Positions 9,806 to 22,723 of a DNA stretch of 64,000 nucleotides are shown here, piece after piece. Each line of letters begins with the position of its first letter. Position 1 is the first letter of the stretch. The position numbers and the translations under genes are program-made. Where the stretch lies: assembly GCF_016545825.1 (NCBI RefSeq), contig NC_052621.1:21540940-21604939 (forward strand). The letters run 5' to 3'. The notes under the pieces are model-generated. The model saw only the letters and a list, made by a program, of their open reading frames with translations, was not told the DNA's origin and did no database searches. The stretch comes from Eucalyptus grandis. Lineage: Eukaryota; Streptophyta; Magnoliopsida; Myrtales; Myrtaceae.

Positions 9806-12761
9806 TGTCACGACTAAATTTTCGGGTGTGAACCATCTAGGGTTTGGCTAATGGATTGTTAAGCCTAAAGTTAACTCGGGCTCTCCCAAGCCCATACCAA
9901 TTCAAGACTTAGGTTCATGTTCTTAGCATGCAATTGATTTTTTAATCAAGAGTCACCACTAATCTATTTTTTGGTGGGTCGATTAGAAACCCAAGTAAAG
10001 TAACGGGAGTTTCACTTTACTCCTACGAACCAGAGACTATGGGTATGAGGACTTGGTTACACTAGATTTCTCTAATGCCCTTTCGGTACCACTTCTTTTT
10101 AATTTTCGAAAAATGTTTGGCAAGCAATTTGGATTGATTTTAAATTTATTTCCCTAACATGTGAGGTGATCATGCGGGTGCGCAATACATCAATTTAACA
10201 CCCAAGAAATCAATGAATAAATTACGAGACTTACGATGTGCAACGAAAGCATCTGCGTCGTTAGATCAGAATTCACATCATCAACCCTAGATATGATTTC
10301 TAATTAACACGCAATTTCTCTTCTTCTCTTTTTTTTTTTTCACTTGTTTAATGAGAATCATGCAATATGCAATGCAATATTAACTAAATGACCTAGTTCT
10401 AATGCAATGCAATTTCTAATTGAAAAGACCTAGCAACAACCACTAAATGGCATGCATTTCATGAACCTAATCCTAATGACATGCACAAGACATTTTTTAT
10501 TTTCTTTTTCTTAAAAGAATACAATTTATCCTAAAGATCGAAACTCATTTATTCTAAGACATTTTTTTTGTATCTTTTTTTTTTTATGAATTTCGAAATT
10601 AGAAAAATATGAAATTTATCTAACTAAATTAAGATTCTATCCAATTTATATTAAGGATTAGGCCAGGCTAAACCCTAATTAAAACCAAGATATTATCTTA
10701 ACTTAACAATCTCTAACCTAAGATGCAGTCTATCTAAATCAATCTAAATTTAAAATGAAATATGCAATTTTATCCTATTGCAATGACGTACAAAGGATGC
10801 CCTAATTCTATTTTTTTTCTTTTATGAAATTCGAAATTAAAATTGCCAAATAATTAAACATGCAATTCAAATTTAAAACTAACATCCTAAATTTATCTTT
10901 TTTACTTCGAAAATTCATGATAAATAAAATGCTTAATCTAAATATGCAAATAACCCTAAAGCATGCAACATTCTAATGTGTACCTAATCTAGCTTAAACA
11001 TATTTCAAGATGAATAAAACAATCGAGACGAGACAAGCACCAAGCCATTAAGAATCATCAAAGATATCAACTGTCGCTTGAATCAGGGAACAATATCTAA
11101 ATCAAACTTAATTATTTCACTGATAAAATCGATAAATTGATCTTAAGCCTTAAAGATCAATATATTAATTTCATTCCCGCGTGATTAATTATTCCATCTA
11201 AAGCCTTATAGATGAAATAAAAAATCAGTGTGCGGTTGCGAATTAGGCAGTAAGCTCTAGTTGGGAAATACGTCTATTAAATATGCACGTTATATACCAA
11301 TAGACGTATATTAGGCAGTATATAGATTATGCTCGAGTATTTTACCTAAATTTAAAGATAATTTCCAAATCCGAGCTTAATGCGATTGGGGTTGCAACCG
11401 GCTTTTCAACGGCGAACGGTGGCAAGCGTTATGTGCATGGCGATGATGCTTCACGGTGGTGTGGTTGGCGGCGGCGACGGACGGCTCACGAACTAGGACA
11501 GCAAGGCATGGCTGGACTTTTGCTGCTGCTCATGGCATGGCTTATAATGACGTTGCGAGGATGGCGGACAAAGATAGTATGGCTATTTTTCTTCACTGAG
11601 ATTTGCACATCGCCACGCGCCCAAGCTGCTCACGCTCATCTGGCTAAAGAAGATTCTTTTGCATGGATGAAGTAAAATCACAAAGAATCACACGTGGTAT
11701 TGTCCAATCTGGACAACATGCAAAAGAAGATCAATTCACCACTTGGAATTATTCAATCGAGATTCTAGTAATTATCTTGATCGTGAACTTTAGGCTTGCC
11801 AAACGGGTCAGCGAATTCGGCACAGCAAGGGGGCTGACAATTACCTACAAAACAAAACAAAAACTCATTCGTCCGGCTCGATATGGGGACGAGCTCAATA
11901 GTGGTGCAAGAATCAGCAGGTGCTCGACGGTTCCGTGGCCGCTCGTCGAGGAGAGCAGATTAGTCATGAAAGAGCAACGGCAACGTCGCGGCATCAGGCT
12001 TGAACCACTACAGAATTGTCGCAGGGGACTCCACCGACGTTGGACAACGACTGACTTTGACTGTGGACTGGATTTTGCTGGACCGTGGCAAGATCGTTTG
12101 AAAACCTGGACGAAGACCTCGATGGAATTGCTGGAACTTAGAGTATAGGGCTCGTGGCACGTCTGGGCAGCAGCGACGGCAGTAGTTGGGGTAGCGGTAG
12201 GTGGTGGTGAACCATGAATCGGCAGTCGCAGGTGTCGAAATTGTAAGCACCGAGCTTCACGCTTGAAGACCCTTTCTTCTCCCCTTTTCGTGAATGAACG
12301 GGGTCCTTCGTTCGGCCGAGAGAAGTCCCTCTTTTCTCTCACATATATGTCTCTCCTTTCCGAATTGTGGCGGTATGAATTGATTGTGTGGCCCTCTTTT
12401 TCTTTTTTGAAAAATGCAGCACTCTTTTATAGTGGTTCCAGACGGCTGTATTTTTATGGCATTTTCCAAATTTCCATCTCTTGCCACATTAAATCAAATC
12501 TGTAAATTAGAGCATGATTTTGCAATCAGCTCGATCCTGCTCAGATTTCTTCCATTTTGCAAAATTCTTGCCCCTTATTCACTTGATTTTTAAATTGCTT
12601 CTGCATTTGACGAAATCCGAATGCTCATCAGAATTTCAAATTTCCATGCATAATCAATCAAATCAATTTTCCCCATTTTTTTCATTTTTTCCTTTTATTT
12701 GTTCCAATGAAATTTTTATTTTCCTTATTTTCCTAGATTTTGCCAAAATTAGGTATCAACA
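9806..12761 (+). mobile_element. Putative 5' LTR of a non-coding (LARD-like) LTR element
   Basis: The stretch starts TGTCACGACT and is proposed to end ...GGTATCAACA at 12761, immediately before GCTGCCCCTCTTTGAAGG, a junction type common in plant LTR elements. It begins and ends with TG and CA. It has long homopolymers and scattered ORFs (for example 11433-12148) without domain similarity. The second LTR is not in the window because the element is interrupted at ~15178, so the boundaries cannot be confirmed by comparison. Confidence 0.4.
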
Positions 12762-15178
12762 GCTGCCCCTCTTTGAAGGTGAGCTCGTAGAGGTTGCTTT
12801 TAAAGATAAGTTTAGACCTAAATTTTGATCATGCACATGTACTGAATGAATTTTTTTTCTTTTTTTTTGGGTAGAATATGAATCTCATTTTGAGATGAAA
12901 TTTACATGATGCATGAAAATGCTAATGTAAATGATAAATGAACTTACCTGAAATTACTTACCTTCAAGGAGGGTAGAGTAACTCAGGATAGATTGGCGTT
13001 ACATGTCCAGGACCCGTACCATTCTACGGTCGCCCAGAATCGTAACATGATTTCACAAAGTGACTGCTTTCCCAGGACCCGTACCATTCTACGGTCGTCT
13101 AAATGAAAAAAAAAAAAAAAAAGATTTTCCATGACCCGTACCATTCTACGGTCACCTGAGTTGAGGTTGTCTACGACTCATACCATTCTACGGTCGCCTA
13201 AACAGGGATCTGTTTTCCAGGACCCGTACCATTCTACGGTTGCTTGAACTGAGGTTGTCTAGGACCCGTATCATTCTACGGTCGCCTGAATTGAGGTTGT
13301 CTAAGACCCGTACCATTCTACGGTCGCCTGAGTGTTGTCTAGGACTCGTACCGTTCTACGATCGCCTAAACGGGGATCTGTTTTCCAGGACCCGTACCAT
13401 TCTACGGTCGCCTGAGTAAGTGTCGTCTAAGACCCATACCATTCTACGGTCGCCCAAACTGGGATTCATTTCCAGGACCAGTACCATTCTACGGTCGCCT
13501 GATGAATTTGGGAAAAATCTTTGGGGAGCAACTCCATCAAGTGCCAGTGCTTGAAAAGGAATACCTGTACAATGACAAGTATTTAAGGTATGGATAGAGA
13601 TATACTTAGCTGGTAACATCTCTGTTCCTTGGGGATATGTTCCTACAAAACACAGTTGTAGGAAAAGCAATATGCATTCACAGACATGCATTAATTCAAA
13701 TGAAGCTCATGCGTGATGATTTCTATCAATCTTGCATCGCCTAATTTCTATTGGGAAATATCTCAAAAGAATATTCCAATCTGAACACATGAGTGTCATG
13801 GATGTGTCAAATGAGGAATCTTTTGGTCTGAAAGGACTTTACACTCATCCTCATTAAAAATGGTTGTTTCATCCTGACTTTTGATGCAGGATTTTGACAA
13901 TCACTCTATCTCACTGTCATCATGCTAAACAAGGTTTTGTGCAATATCGCAAGTGGTACGACTTACTAATCTGAGAGGTCTTTAATAGGGACCGTAATGT
14001 GGGCCTGGTCAATGGCTTAACAAAAGGAACTCTTTGAGTCGAGGCTTTTGAAAGAATTAGTGACATTCTGTAATCATTTCGGGGTTTACAAGTCAAGAAT
14101 CCTGCAAAATGAGAAAGAAATAATCTTGCTCGCACTTCTTCGAGCGATGCTTAAAACATGTGAACTCTTAGGTTAATTCAAGTGCCATAATCTGAAGAAA
14201 CTTTGTAAGGGACGTAACGTAGGCTTGGTTCATGGGTTGAGAAATGAAAGGATCATTAGACTAAAAAAGTGTTTAGGGGAGGGTCAAAGTTGGTGATCAT
14301 CTTGACATTTTCACCATTTTCCTTCTCCATCGTCGAAGACTTTTTATCACAACTCTATTGATTGCAACAACATTCGAGATTTTTTATTTCTTTTGGGTAC
14401 CACCTTGTAGGGGATACGACACAAGTTTTTTATTTTTCTTTTTGGGCATTGGCCTTGCTTTCACCAGGCACACTGCTTTTTCATGCCTCTAATTTGCACT
14501 TCTTCTCGTTGGACTTACACAATTTTCTTTTATGAGCATTTTAGACCATGCTACTTGAATGATTGTCTTTCATCTTGCCCTAGTGTGGGGAGGATCACCA
14601 ACTGGGTTTGACATGAAATGAATTTATAGGCTCAAGTGGGCTATGCAATAGTCAAAAGTGTGTAGGATAAAGAAAGAACTGCTCTTCGTCATCCTAAGGC
14701 ACTTGAATTACCGCGTAAGTTGCACTGCAAAAGCGATGCTCGAAGATTGATGCAAGTGTGAGCAAAAAGATTCCTACCATTCTTTTTAAATTTGCCCCAG
14801 TATGGGATGATCCTTGACAGGGGTAATTTTAAAAGAATCTCCATAAGTGTATGGGGCTTAAAGGGGTTGAGCAATGGATCACCTGTAGTGTTTGGGATAG
14901 AGAAACGAATGCCTCTCATCACCTTGGTTGACGTACCCTTTGCGAGATAGCCATCTTCCTTGCGAGCATGGAATTTTTCACACAACTCGCTAGGGGTTAG
15001 TGTATGAAACAGTGTATGGAACAAGACTTGCATTTCATCATTCCAAAGTATCCCATTTGACACATTCAATTCATCTCACATAATTCATCAGGGAAAATAT
15101 GCAAAAATTGCAACAAATTTGAACAATTCAACTCATTGAGGCAATTTATTCATCATAGAAATGCTTGCAGTTTGAAAC
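12762..15178 (+). mobile_element. Internal region of the putative LARD-like element (truncated)
   Basis: No gag or pol similarity is seen. The region carries the tandem repeat at 13007-13500 and several GCCCCAGTGTGGG-like motifs. It ends abruptly where gag of another element begins in a different context (in-frame stop TGA at 15173-15175, then gag from 15179). Confidence 0.4.
13007..13500 (+). repeat. Tandem repeat, 11 copies of a core with GTACCATTCTACGGTCG
   Basis: Eleven units share the core GACCCGTACCATTCTACGG, followed by TCGCC(T/C) and a variable spacer, so unit length ranges from about 35 to 60 bp. Spacers fall into a few types (for example AAACAGGGATCTGTTTTCCAG and GAATTGAGGTTGTCTA), and some alternate, suggesting amplification of a two-unit block. 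No Cas-like genes are present and spacers are not unique, so it is not CRISPR. Confidence 0.9.
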
Positions 15179-15655
15179 ATGACATGTGCTAAGGACAGGA
15201 AAATTTCAGAATTTGTTCAGTTAGAACAAAAGGAGCTGACGATGGACCAATATGAGGCTAAGTTTTCTGAACTGTCTAGATATGCTTTTAGATTGATTGA
15301 GGACCAGGAGGAAAAGGCTAAGAGATTTCTTAAAGGGTTGAGAACTAACATTAGGAAGCAACTGGTGCCTTTGAACATAAGGGATTACCATGAGATTTAT
15401 GAAATGACACAGTTAGTGGAGCAGGAACTGTTGAGAGAGCAGTCGGAGTTTAAGAAACCACTGAATTTTAATGATGTGAGAAGGGGTAAGAGACCCTATT
15501 CTGGTCAAGGTCAGACTTGGAATGTGAAGAAAAAGAGTAATTTAGGAAATTTTGGGGGAGCAAGAAATGGCCTGAATATAGGGAAAGCACCCTATCAGCC
15601 TGATGTTTGTCAAAGGTGTAATGGGCGACATGGCCCAGGACCTTGCAATAGATGA
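15179..15655 (+). pseudogene. Ty3/gypsy gag, 5'-truncated
   Basis: The frame encodes the C-terminal half of a retrotransposon gag domain, with motifs KISEFVQLEQKELTMDQYEAK, FSELSRYAF, KAKRFLKGLR and IRKQLVPLNI. The N-terminal half of gag, the 5' LTR and the primer binding site are absent. The frame ends in a TGA (15653-15655) just before the zinc knuckle [14 protein letters not shown], which continues in the same frame. The element cannot be autonomous. Confidence 0.9.
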
Positions 15656-18600
15656 CTGAAATGTTTTGGTTGTGGACAAGTGGGTCATCTCATGAGAAGT
15701 TGCCCACAAGAAAGGTCGCAAATGAGTGTTGGCTCGGTGCCACAGGGATATCAGAGTGCTGTTAGATCAAACTTACAAAGGAATCCTCAGAGGCCACCAA
15801 CACATGGAAGGGTGTATGCGGTCACCCAAGAGGAAGCGGAAGCTTCCAAAAATGTTATCTCGGGTACGATCCTTATCAATGGTAAAAAGGCATATGCATT
15901 GTTTGATACGGGTGCAACGCATTCATTTGTGTCTGAAAGATATAGACGTTTGAATAAAATAGAAGTTATGCCTCTTGAGACGCCTCTTTGTGTTTCCACG
16001 CCTTTAAAGGATATGGTATTGTCTACGCTGGTGTGTGGGAATTGTAAGATATCAATGGGAGGAAAAGATATGGAAATAGACTTGGTTGTAATGGCTATGT
16101 ATGATTTTGATGTTATTATAGGAATGGATTGGCTTCGTAAGTATCGGGCCAGAATGGATTGTTATAGAAGAGTGATCCAATTCGTCTTACTTGATCGGTC
16201 TAGTTGTGAATTTTTAGGAGGTCAGACCCACCTACCTATAGCACTTATTTCGGCAGTAGAAGCCTGTGCGTTACTTGGCAATGGATGTCAAGGATACCTA
16301 GCCATAGTCAAAGATTATGCTAGAGAGGAGCCTAAACTTGAGGAAGTTCGAGTAGTTAACAAATTTCAAGATGTATTCCCTGAAGAGTTGCCTGGATTAC
16401 CACTAGAGCGGGAAGTTGAGTTTGAAATTGAATTAATGCCTGGAACAGGACCAATATCTAAAGCCCCATATAGGATGGCCTTAGTCGAGTTGAAGAAATT
16501 AAAGGTGCAACTGCAAGAGTTGCTTGACAAGGGATTCATTAGGCCAAGTGCTTCACCTTGGGGTGCACCAGTCTTGTTTGTGAAAAAGAAAGATGGATCG
16601 ATGCACTTGTGCATTGACTATAGGCAACTGAACCAAGTGACCATTAAAAATAAATATCCCTTGCCTAGAATTGATGACCTGTTTGACCAACTCCAAAGAA
16701 GTTCGGTCTTCTCTAAGATTGACTTAAGGTCGAGATACCATCAGCTAAGAATTAAGAAATAGGACATTCCTAAGACTACGTTTAGGACTCGTTATGGACA
16801 TTATGAATTCCTGGTGATGCCGTTTGGATTCACTAACGCGCCGGCTGCATTTATGGATCTAATGAATAGGATATTTAAGCCTTATTTAGACCAGTTTGTG
16901 ATTGTTTTTTATTGATGATATTCTGGTATATTCGAGAGGGCCTAAAGAGCATGAACGGCATTTGAGGATAGTTTTGCAAACCTTAAGAGATCATAAGCTA
17001 TATGCCAAATTTAGCAAGTGTGAATTTTGGCTAGACCAAATAATATTTTTAGGGCATGTGGTGTCAGGAAAAGGAATTGCAGTAGACCCGGCAAAAGTTG
17101 AAATGGTAGTAAATTGGCCGAGACCGACAACACCTACTGAAATACGGAGTTTCTTAGGACTGGCTGGTTATTATAGGAGGTTTATTGAAGGATTTTCACG
17201 ACTGGCAAGTCCTTTAACTAAATTGACCTGAAAGAATGTGAAATTTGAATGGAATGGGGAATGTGAAAGGAGTTTCCAGGAGCTTAAAAGGAAATTGACC
17301 TCGGCTCAAATCGACTATACCAAGCTGGACGATGGTTTTACGGTGTATAGTGATGCATCTCACAAAGGACTGGGATGTGTTTTGATGCAGCATGGCAAGG
17401 TCGTAGCCTATGCATCCAGACAATTGAAACCCCATGAACTAAACTACGTAACGTATGATTTAGAACTAGCAGCTATAGTGTTTGCCTTGAAGATATGGAG
17501 ACACTATTTGTATGGGGAGAAGTTTGAGATTTATACAGATCATAAGAGCTTGAAATATCTGTTCTCACAAAAGGAGTTGAACATGAGACAAAGGAGGTGG
17601 ATAGAGTTGTTAAAGGATTATGATTGTGAGATAAGATACCATCCAGGGAAAGCGAATAGAGTAGCAGATGCTCTTAGTCGTAAGTCGGCTATGGAAATGG
17701 CTAGTTTAAGGATGGCAGAATGGGGCTTGTTAAAGTCTGTAGCAGACTCAGAGTTTAAATTGGAAATGGATTATCTTACTGGTATGCTTAGTGCATTAAG
17801 AATTGAACACGAGATTATTCAGAAAGTTAAGACCTTACAAGAATCTGACCCAAAGATTTTGAAAGTAAAAGACGCTGTGTCTTTAGGAAAAAGACTGGAA
17901 TTTCATGTCTTTGAAGATGGAGTGGTAAGATGCCAAGGACGACTCTGTGTTCCCAACAACGAAGAATTAAAGAAGGAAATCCTGTCGGAGGCACATAAGA
18001 GTAATTATAGTATTCATCCGGGTAGTACAAAGATGTACAAGAATTTACGTCAGCAATTTTGGTGGGATGGTATGAAGGCAGATACGGCTAAGCACGTTTC
18101 TCAATGTTCGACGTGCCAGCAGGTAAAAGCGGAGCATCGTAAACCCGCAGGACTCTTAAGACCATTAGACATACCAGAATGGAAATGGGAGCATATAACG
18201 ATGGATTTTATACAAGGATTACCAAGGACGTCGAGTAGTCATGACTTTATATGGGTCATAGTGGACCGTTTGACTAAATCGGCTCATTTCCTAGCTGTTC
18301 GCATGGATTATTCAATGGACAAATATGCGAGCATATATGTAAGTCAAGTGGTAGGCTTACATGGTGTTCTGGTAACTATTACCTCAGATCAGGATTCAAG
18401 ATTTACTTCGAACTTTTGGCGAAGTCTTCAAATTGCATTAGGAACTAAACTCCAGTTTAGTACTACTTTTCATCCTTAGACAGATGGACAAACAGAAAGA
18501 GTAATCCAGACATTAGAGGATATGTTGAGGGCTTGTGTAATTGATTTTAAAGAAAACTAGGATGACAGATTACATTTGGTAGAATTTGCATATAATAATA

Positions 18601-19259
18601 GTTTCCAGAAAAGTATAGACATGGCTCCCTATGAAGCATTATATGGAAGGAGATGTAGGACTCCTGTCTGTTGGAATGAAGTAGGTGAAAAGAAATTGAC
18701 AGGACCTGCACCGGTACAAGTTACCACTGAAGCTGTTGAAATTATCAGGAAAAGACTTAAAATAGCTCAGAGTAGGCAGAAAGACTACGCAGATAGGCGT
18801 AGAAGGCCTGTGGAATTTAGTGTGGGAGACCATGTATTCTTTAAGGTATCTCCAATGAAAGGGATATCTCGATTTGGGATGAAGGGTAAGTTAAGCCCTA
18901 GATTTGTCGGACCTTTTGAGATACTTGAAAAGATAGGGGATGTAGCTTATCGTTTGGCGCTGCCTCCTAAGTTGGGAAATTTGCATGATGTGTTTCATGT
19001 ATCGATGCTGAGAAAGTACCAGCCGAATCCTGGTCACATACTCGATCATGAAGCCATCAAAGTGGATGAGAAAGTAAGGTACATCGAAGAGCCTATGCAG
19101 ATATTGGATCGGAAAGAACAAATTCTTAGGACTAAAAGGATCCTATTGGTTAAGGTATTATGGCGACATCATGACATGGAAGAAGCCACATGGGAAAGTG
19201 AAGATCAGATGAAGGAAAAGTACCCCTATTTGTTTCAAGAAGGCACGAGTGGTGTCTAA
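15656..19259 (+). pseudogene. Ty3/gypsy pol of a chromovirus (Tekay-like), broken
   Basis: Domains are in the gypsy order: zinc knuckle (15659-15712), aspartic protease ([13 protein letters not shown], ~15895), reverse transcriptase ([29 protein letters not shown] at ~16905), RNase H ([16 protein letters not shown] at ~17343; [13 protein letters not shown]), integrase with an HHCC finger (HPGST...CSTCQQ) and catalytic residues in [14 protein letters not shown] and APYEALYGRR, then a C-terminal chromodomain (KVLWRHHDMEEATWESED, ~19150-19210). Breaks are stops at 16760 (TAG), 17229 (TGA), 18477 (TAG) and 18558 (TAG), and a frameshift from an extra T in a T-run just before 16905. The chromodomain and long LTR suggest the Tekay/Del clade, by inference. 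Confidence 0.92.
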
Positions 19260-19278
19260 TTTTGAGGACGAAATTCTC

Positions 19279-19293
19279 TAAGGAGGGGAGAAT
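19279..19293 (+). other. Polypurine tract of the gypsy element
   Basis: AAGGAGGGGAGAA lies directly before the TG start of the 3' LTR. This is the usual place for the primer of plus-strand DNA synthesis. Confidence 0.8.
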
Positions 19294-22200
19294 TGTGGCA
19301 TCCCAAAAATTCAAGACAACCTCTAGAGGAATTAAAGCCCGTAATTAGATAATGAAATTACCTATGGTTTGTGTTTTAGCCATTAGTTTTCTCTTAAGGC
19401 TAAGTGATATATGCTTGTGTTCATGAATTTTTGAAATTAGTATTATAGGATAAATTAATGAGAATAATCTATTCTTGGCTATGCACCTCATAGACTAAAT
19501 TCCTATAAATAAAATGTTACAAGATTTTGGCCATGTGGAATTTAAAACTTAAAATCTATAAAAGAAAGAATAAAAGGTCAAATTTGATTTTAATTAGGTT
19601 GGGCCTTAGGCCCAATAGCTTGGGCTCTTGGTGGGCCGAATGGCTGGCCCATTGAAGCCCAAGGAAGTGTGACCGTCGACCAAAGAGGGGGAGGAGTGGC
19701 CGGCCCACTTCTTCCAAGCCCAAGCCCAAGCCCATCTTGCATGAGCTTTGCCAAGTGGCAAAAAGAGGGTTGCATGCATTGGCTTGTGGAGAGGCACCTC
19801 ATGATTGCTAATGATGGAGTTTTGGGGAAATAAAAGGGAGAGAGAGAGTGGCCGGTGAGGGTTTTCGTCCAAGCCAAAGGGAGAGAGAGAGTTGCGAGAG
19901 AGAGAGGGAGTTGTGCGAGAGAGAGTGAGGCCGAGAGAGGAGGAGAAGGAGCCGTCCGCCCGTCGCCATCCGTGTGCCATCCATGTGCCGTCGTTCTCTT
20001 GATCTTAGAGGCAAGTTGGGATCCATTTTCTACTCTTGCATGTGTGTCTTGCATGTGTGTTTGGAGTGGTGTCGAATTTTGGGTGATTAGGAGTGAGAAA
20101 CCGGGGCTAGTATGTTTTGCTTGTTGAGATAGCTTGCTGTTTTCGTGTATGCCGCCTGACTCAGAAAATTGTAGAGGCTTGTATGTGTATTTTGAGTTGG
20201 ATTTTGACTTCGACTCCTTCATGAAAGTTGTAGACAATATCTCAAAATATAACATACTAATATTTGGGACAAAATGGTTGAGATTTAAGGGGTAAAACCC
20301 TCTTCCTACGAAGACACTAGATCTGGAACTGCTTTACTGACCTTTTGGTAGTTTTGTGGGTTGCATGTTGCTTTTTACCGAGAATTTTCCTTTGAATTCT
20401 TCATAAAACTTGTAGCTAACATCCTAAAGACTAACATACTCAAATTTGAGGTAAAATGAGCAAGTTTAGTCTAGTGAATCGACTTACTCTTGAAGACGGT
20501 AAATCTGGGAAACACGGTACTGGACACCCGAGCTTTCTTAGACCCATATGGAGACTATTATTTGGAAATTTCACTTAGATCCCTTAATGAAAGGTGTATG
20601 GGACCTCTTGATACAAAACATATCCAAATTTCAGAGGAAACGAAGAAGGATAAGTAGGTGAAAACTCGATATTTCGGAGATAGCTATACTGGACGTTTCG
20701 GTGCTAGAATCAGGAGCTTCGGACGTCTATAGAAATTATCTAGAACGAATCTGGCCTAGATGTCTTCATGAAAAATCTACTTTAGTGTCTTAACTATAAC
20801 CTGGTAAAATTTCATAATTTTCGGAGGTCATTCGGGTATTTTAATCGAATTATTTCAGAAACTGCGCAATCTGTTTCTATCCGAAATTGCATGCTGTATT
20901 TGTGTGGATTATATCTTCTTGTGTGAAACTCATTAGGGCATGTGTTCTTCACGAAATTGTTATCTTATTGTCTTTTGTATCTCATGTTCTGATTTCATGA
21001 TTTTTGAGAATCATATGGATATTTAATTCAAATGCTTTCTAAAATGGTATAAGCTGGAATTTAGTAAGCTTCAAAAAGGCATGATAAATGGACTATTCTA
21101 AATTGTATGGACTCCATAAATGTTATTGTTATGAATGATTGTGTCTTGCTGCATGTATGATGATGATTGGAGATGCATGTATGAATTAAAGGATGAAAGT
21201 GATCTTGTTTGCCATTACATCATGTGCCATGTTGAGTTGAGACATAAATTGGTGAACATGAATAATGATAAATGAGGAAACTGTTTGAGGCGGTTGATAA
21301 TTCCCTAGGAGTGTCAGGATGCCTGGGATGGGGGGTGCCGGATGCCCAGATTGTATTGAGATACATGGCCGGATGTCCTCGGGAGTTTCAAGATGCCCGG
21401 AATGGTTGGGTGCCAGAAGCCTCGGAGGTTTGTGCCCGAGGGGATGCCTCATGATGCCAGTTAGGATGCGAGATGCCCGGAATGTGGGGGTGCCAGATGC
21501 CCAGTGGCCTTAAATGGCTGAATGCCAGAGGTTTTTCTTGCGATGCCAGGTTGGGGTGCGAGTGGTAAAGTATGGGATGCAATTGCTAATCCCGAGAAAG
21601 AGAGATGTGGTGATCAAATTGAAAGATAAAAGTGGGAATTGAATCATGCACATGTGATATGATGACATGCGTATGGATGTGTGATATGACATGATGATGA
21701 TAACCTATAGCATGATGATACATGTGTATGACATGATGATGATAACCTATGGCATGATGATACATGTGTATGATATGATGATAACCTATGGCATGATGAT
21801 ACATGTGTATGACATGATGATGATAACCTATGACATGATGATATGTATGTGATATGATTGTGATGAGGATGTATGATGGTATATGCATGGCTTCAAGGTA
21901 AGTGATACTTGGATGCATGGATGACATGTATTATGCTATGATTGTATTGTATGATGCATTGAGTGGTTATTGGATCTTTTACCTGCTGAGTGGTTGTACT
22001 CACCCCTTTGGGGACCAACATTTCAGATTAGAAAGATGCCGCTCCCTGCTATCACGCGAGGCGTCTTTTACGGCCTTCCATCGGATGTGGAGGTTGAATG
22101 TGTGGAGATCGACTGTCCCACCATTCCTGGTCTGACGTTCCTTCGGGTTCGCGCGATAGTGATGTATGATGTGGGCTTGGCTGGGGGCCCTGTCATACAA

Positions 22201-22723
22201 GAGTTCATATCCGTCCACGTTCGTCGAGATGGGGTTATGCGAGGGATGTTGCCGTCGCCACCGCCTAATGCACCGGGATGGGTGTGAGGGCCCGTGCGTG
22301 AGAAGTAGGAGCTGCAACTTTTTGGGATGATAGCCGACACTAGTTGATGGGGGAGCTTGCACGATTGTTTTAGAGGGTCGAGAGTTTCTTTTTGGGGTTA
22401 TGGCCGAGTGTAGCTACAAGTCTTAGCCTTTCTTTTGATGTACCGACCCGAGAAAATCCATCATGAAAATATGTAAATAAAAGTGTCTTGGCTTTATCTT
22501 TTCTTATGATGTTAGTGGTGTGCCATTGTATCATGGTTGTTGAAGGGGGAATTAGTAAGACTCGATTATGCTTCCGCAAATGAGATGCGCTGGGACCGTT
22601 TTCAAAAAGAAAAAAAATATATGTGTCTATGAAATTCGATGCTTTTACTGAGAGATGTAATTAGTGTCCATTAGGTGTAGCGATAGGTGCCTGTGGCGAC
22701 CTAAGGTGTTTCGAGGTGCCACA
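19294..22723 (+). mobile_element. 3' LTR of the gypsy element (3,430 bp)
   Basis: The LTR begins TGTGGCATCCC after the polypurine tract and ends GAGGTGCCACA, giving the short terminal inverted repeat TGTGGCA/TGCCACA. A TATAAATAA motif lies near 19507 and a TATAAAAG near 19558. Small ORFs within it are fortuitous. It includes a ~42-bp tandem repeat at 21680-21850. The 5' LTR is missing, so target-site duplication cannot be tested. Confidence 0.85.
21680..21850. repeat. Minisatellite of about 42 bp, four copies, within the LTR
   Basis: Copies share GATAACCTATGGCATGATG followed by ATACATGTGTATGA. The last copy is diverged. A separate diverged repeat around GGATGCCCGG/GGTGCCAGATGCCC lies at 21317-21545. 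Confidence 0.8.

Noticed and set aside
11433..12148. Two neighbouring ORFs (80 and 161 codons) in the putative LTR
   Set aside because: No domain or motif is recognisable, and both strands are open here because of moderate GC content.
13007..13500. CRISPR-like appearance of a repeat with spacers
   Set aside because: The genome is a plant nuclear genome, spacers are few recurring types rather than unique, and the array sits inside an LTR element.
19590..20255. Minus-strand ORF of 221 codons
   Set aside because: It lies inside the gypsy 3' LTR, is antisense to the element and overlaps two other frames of similar length.
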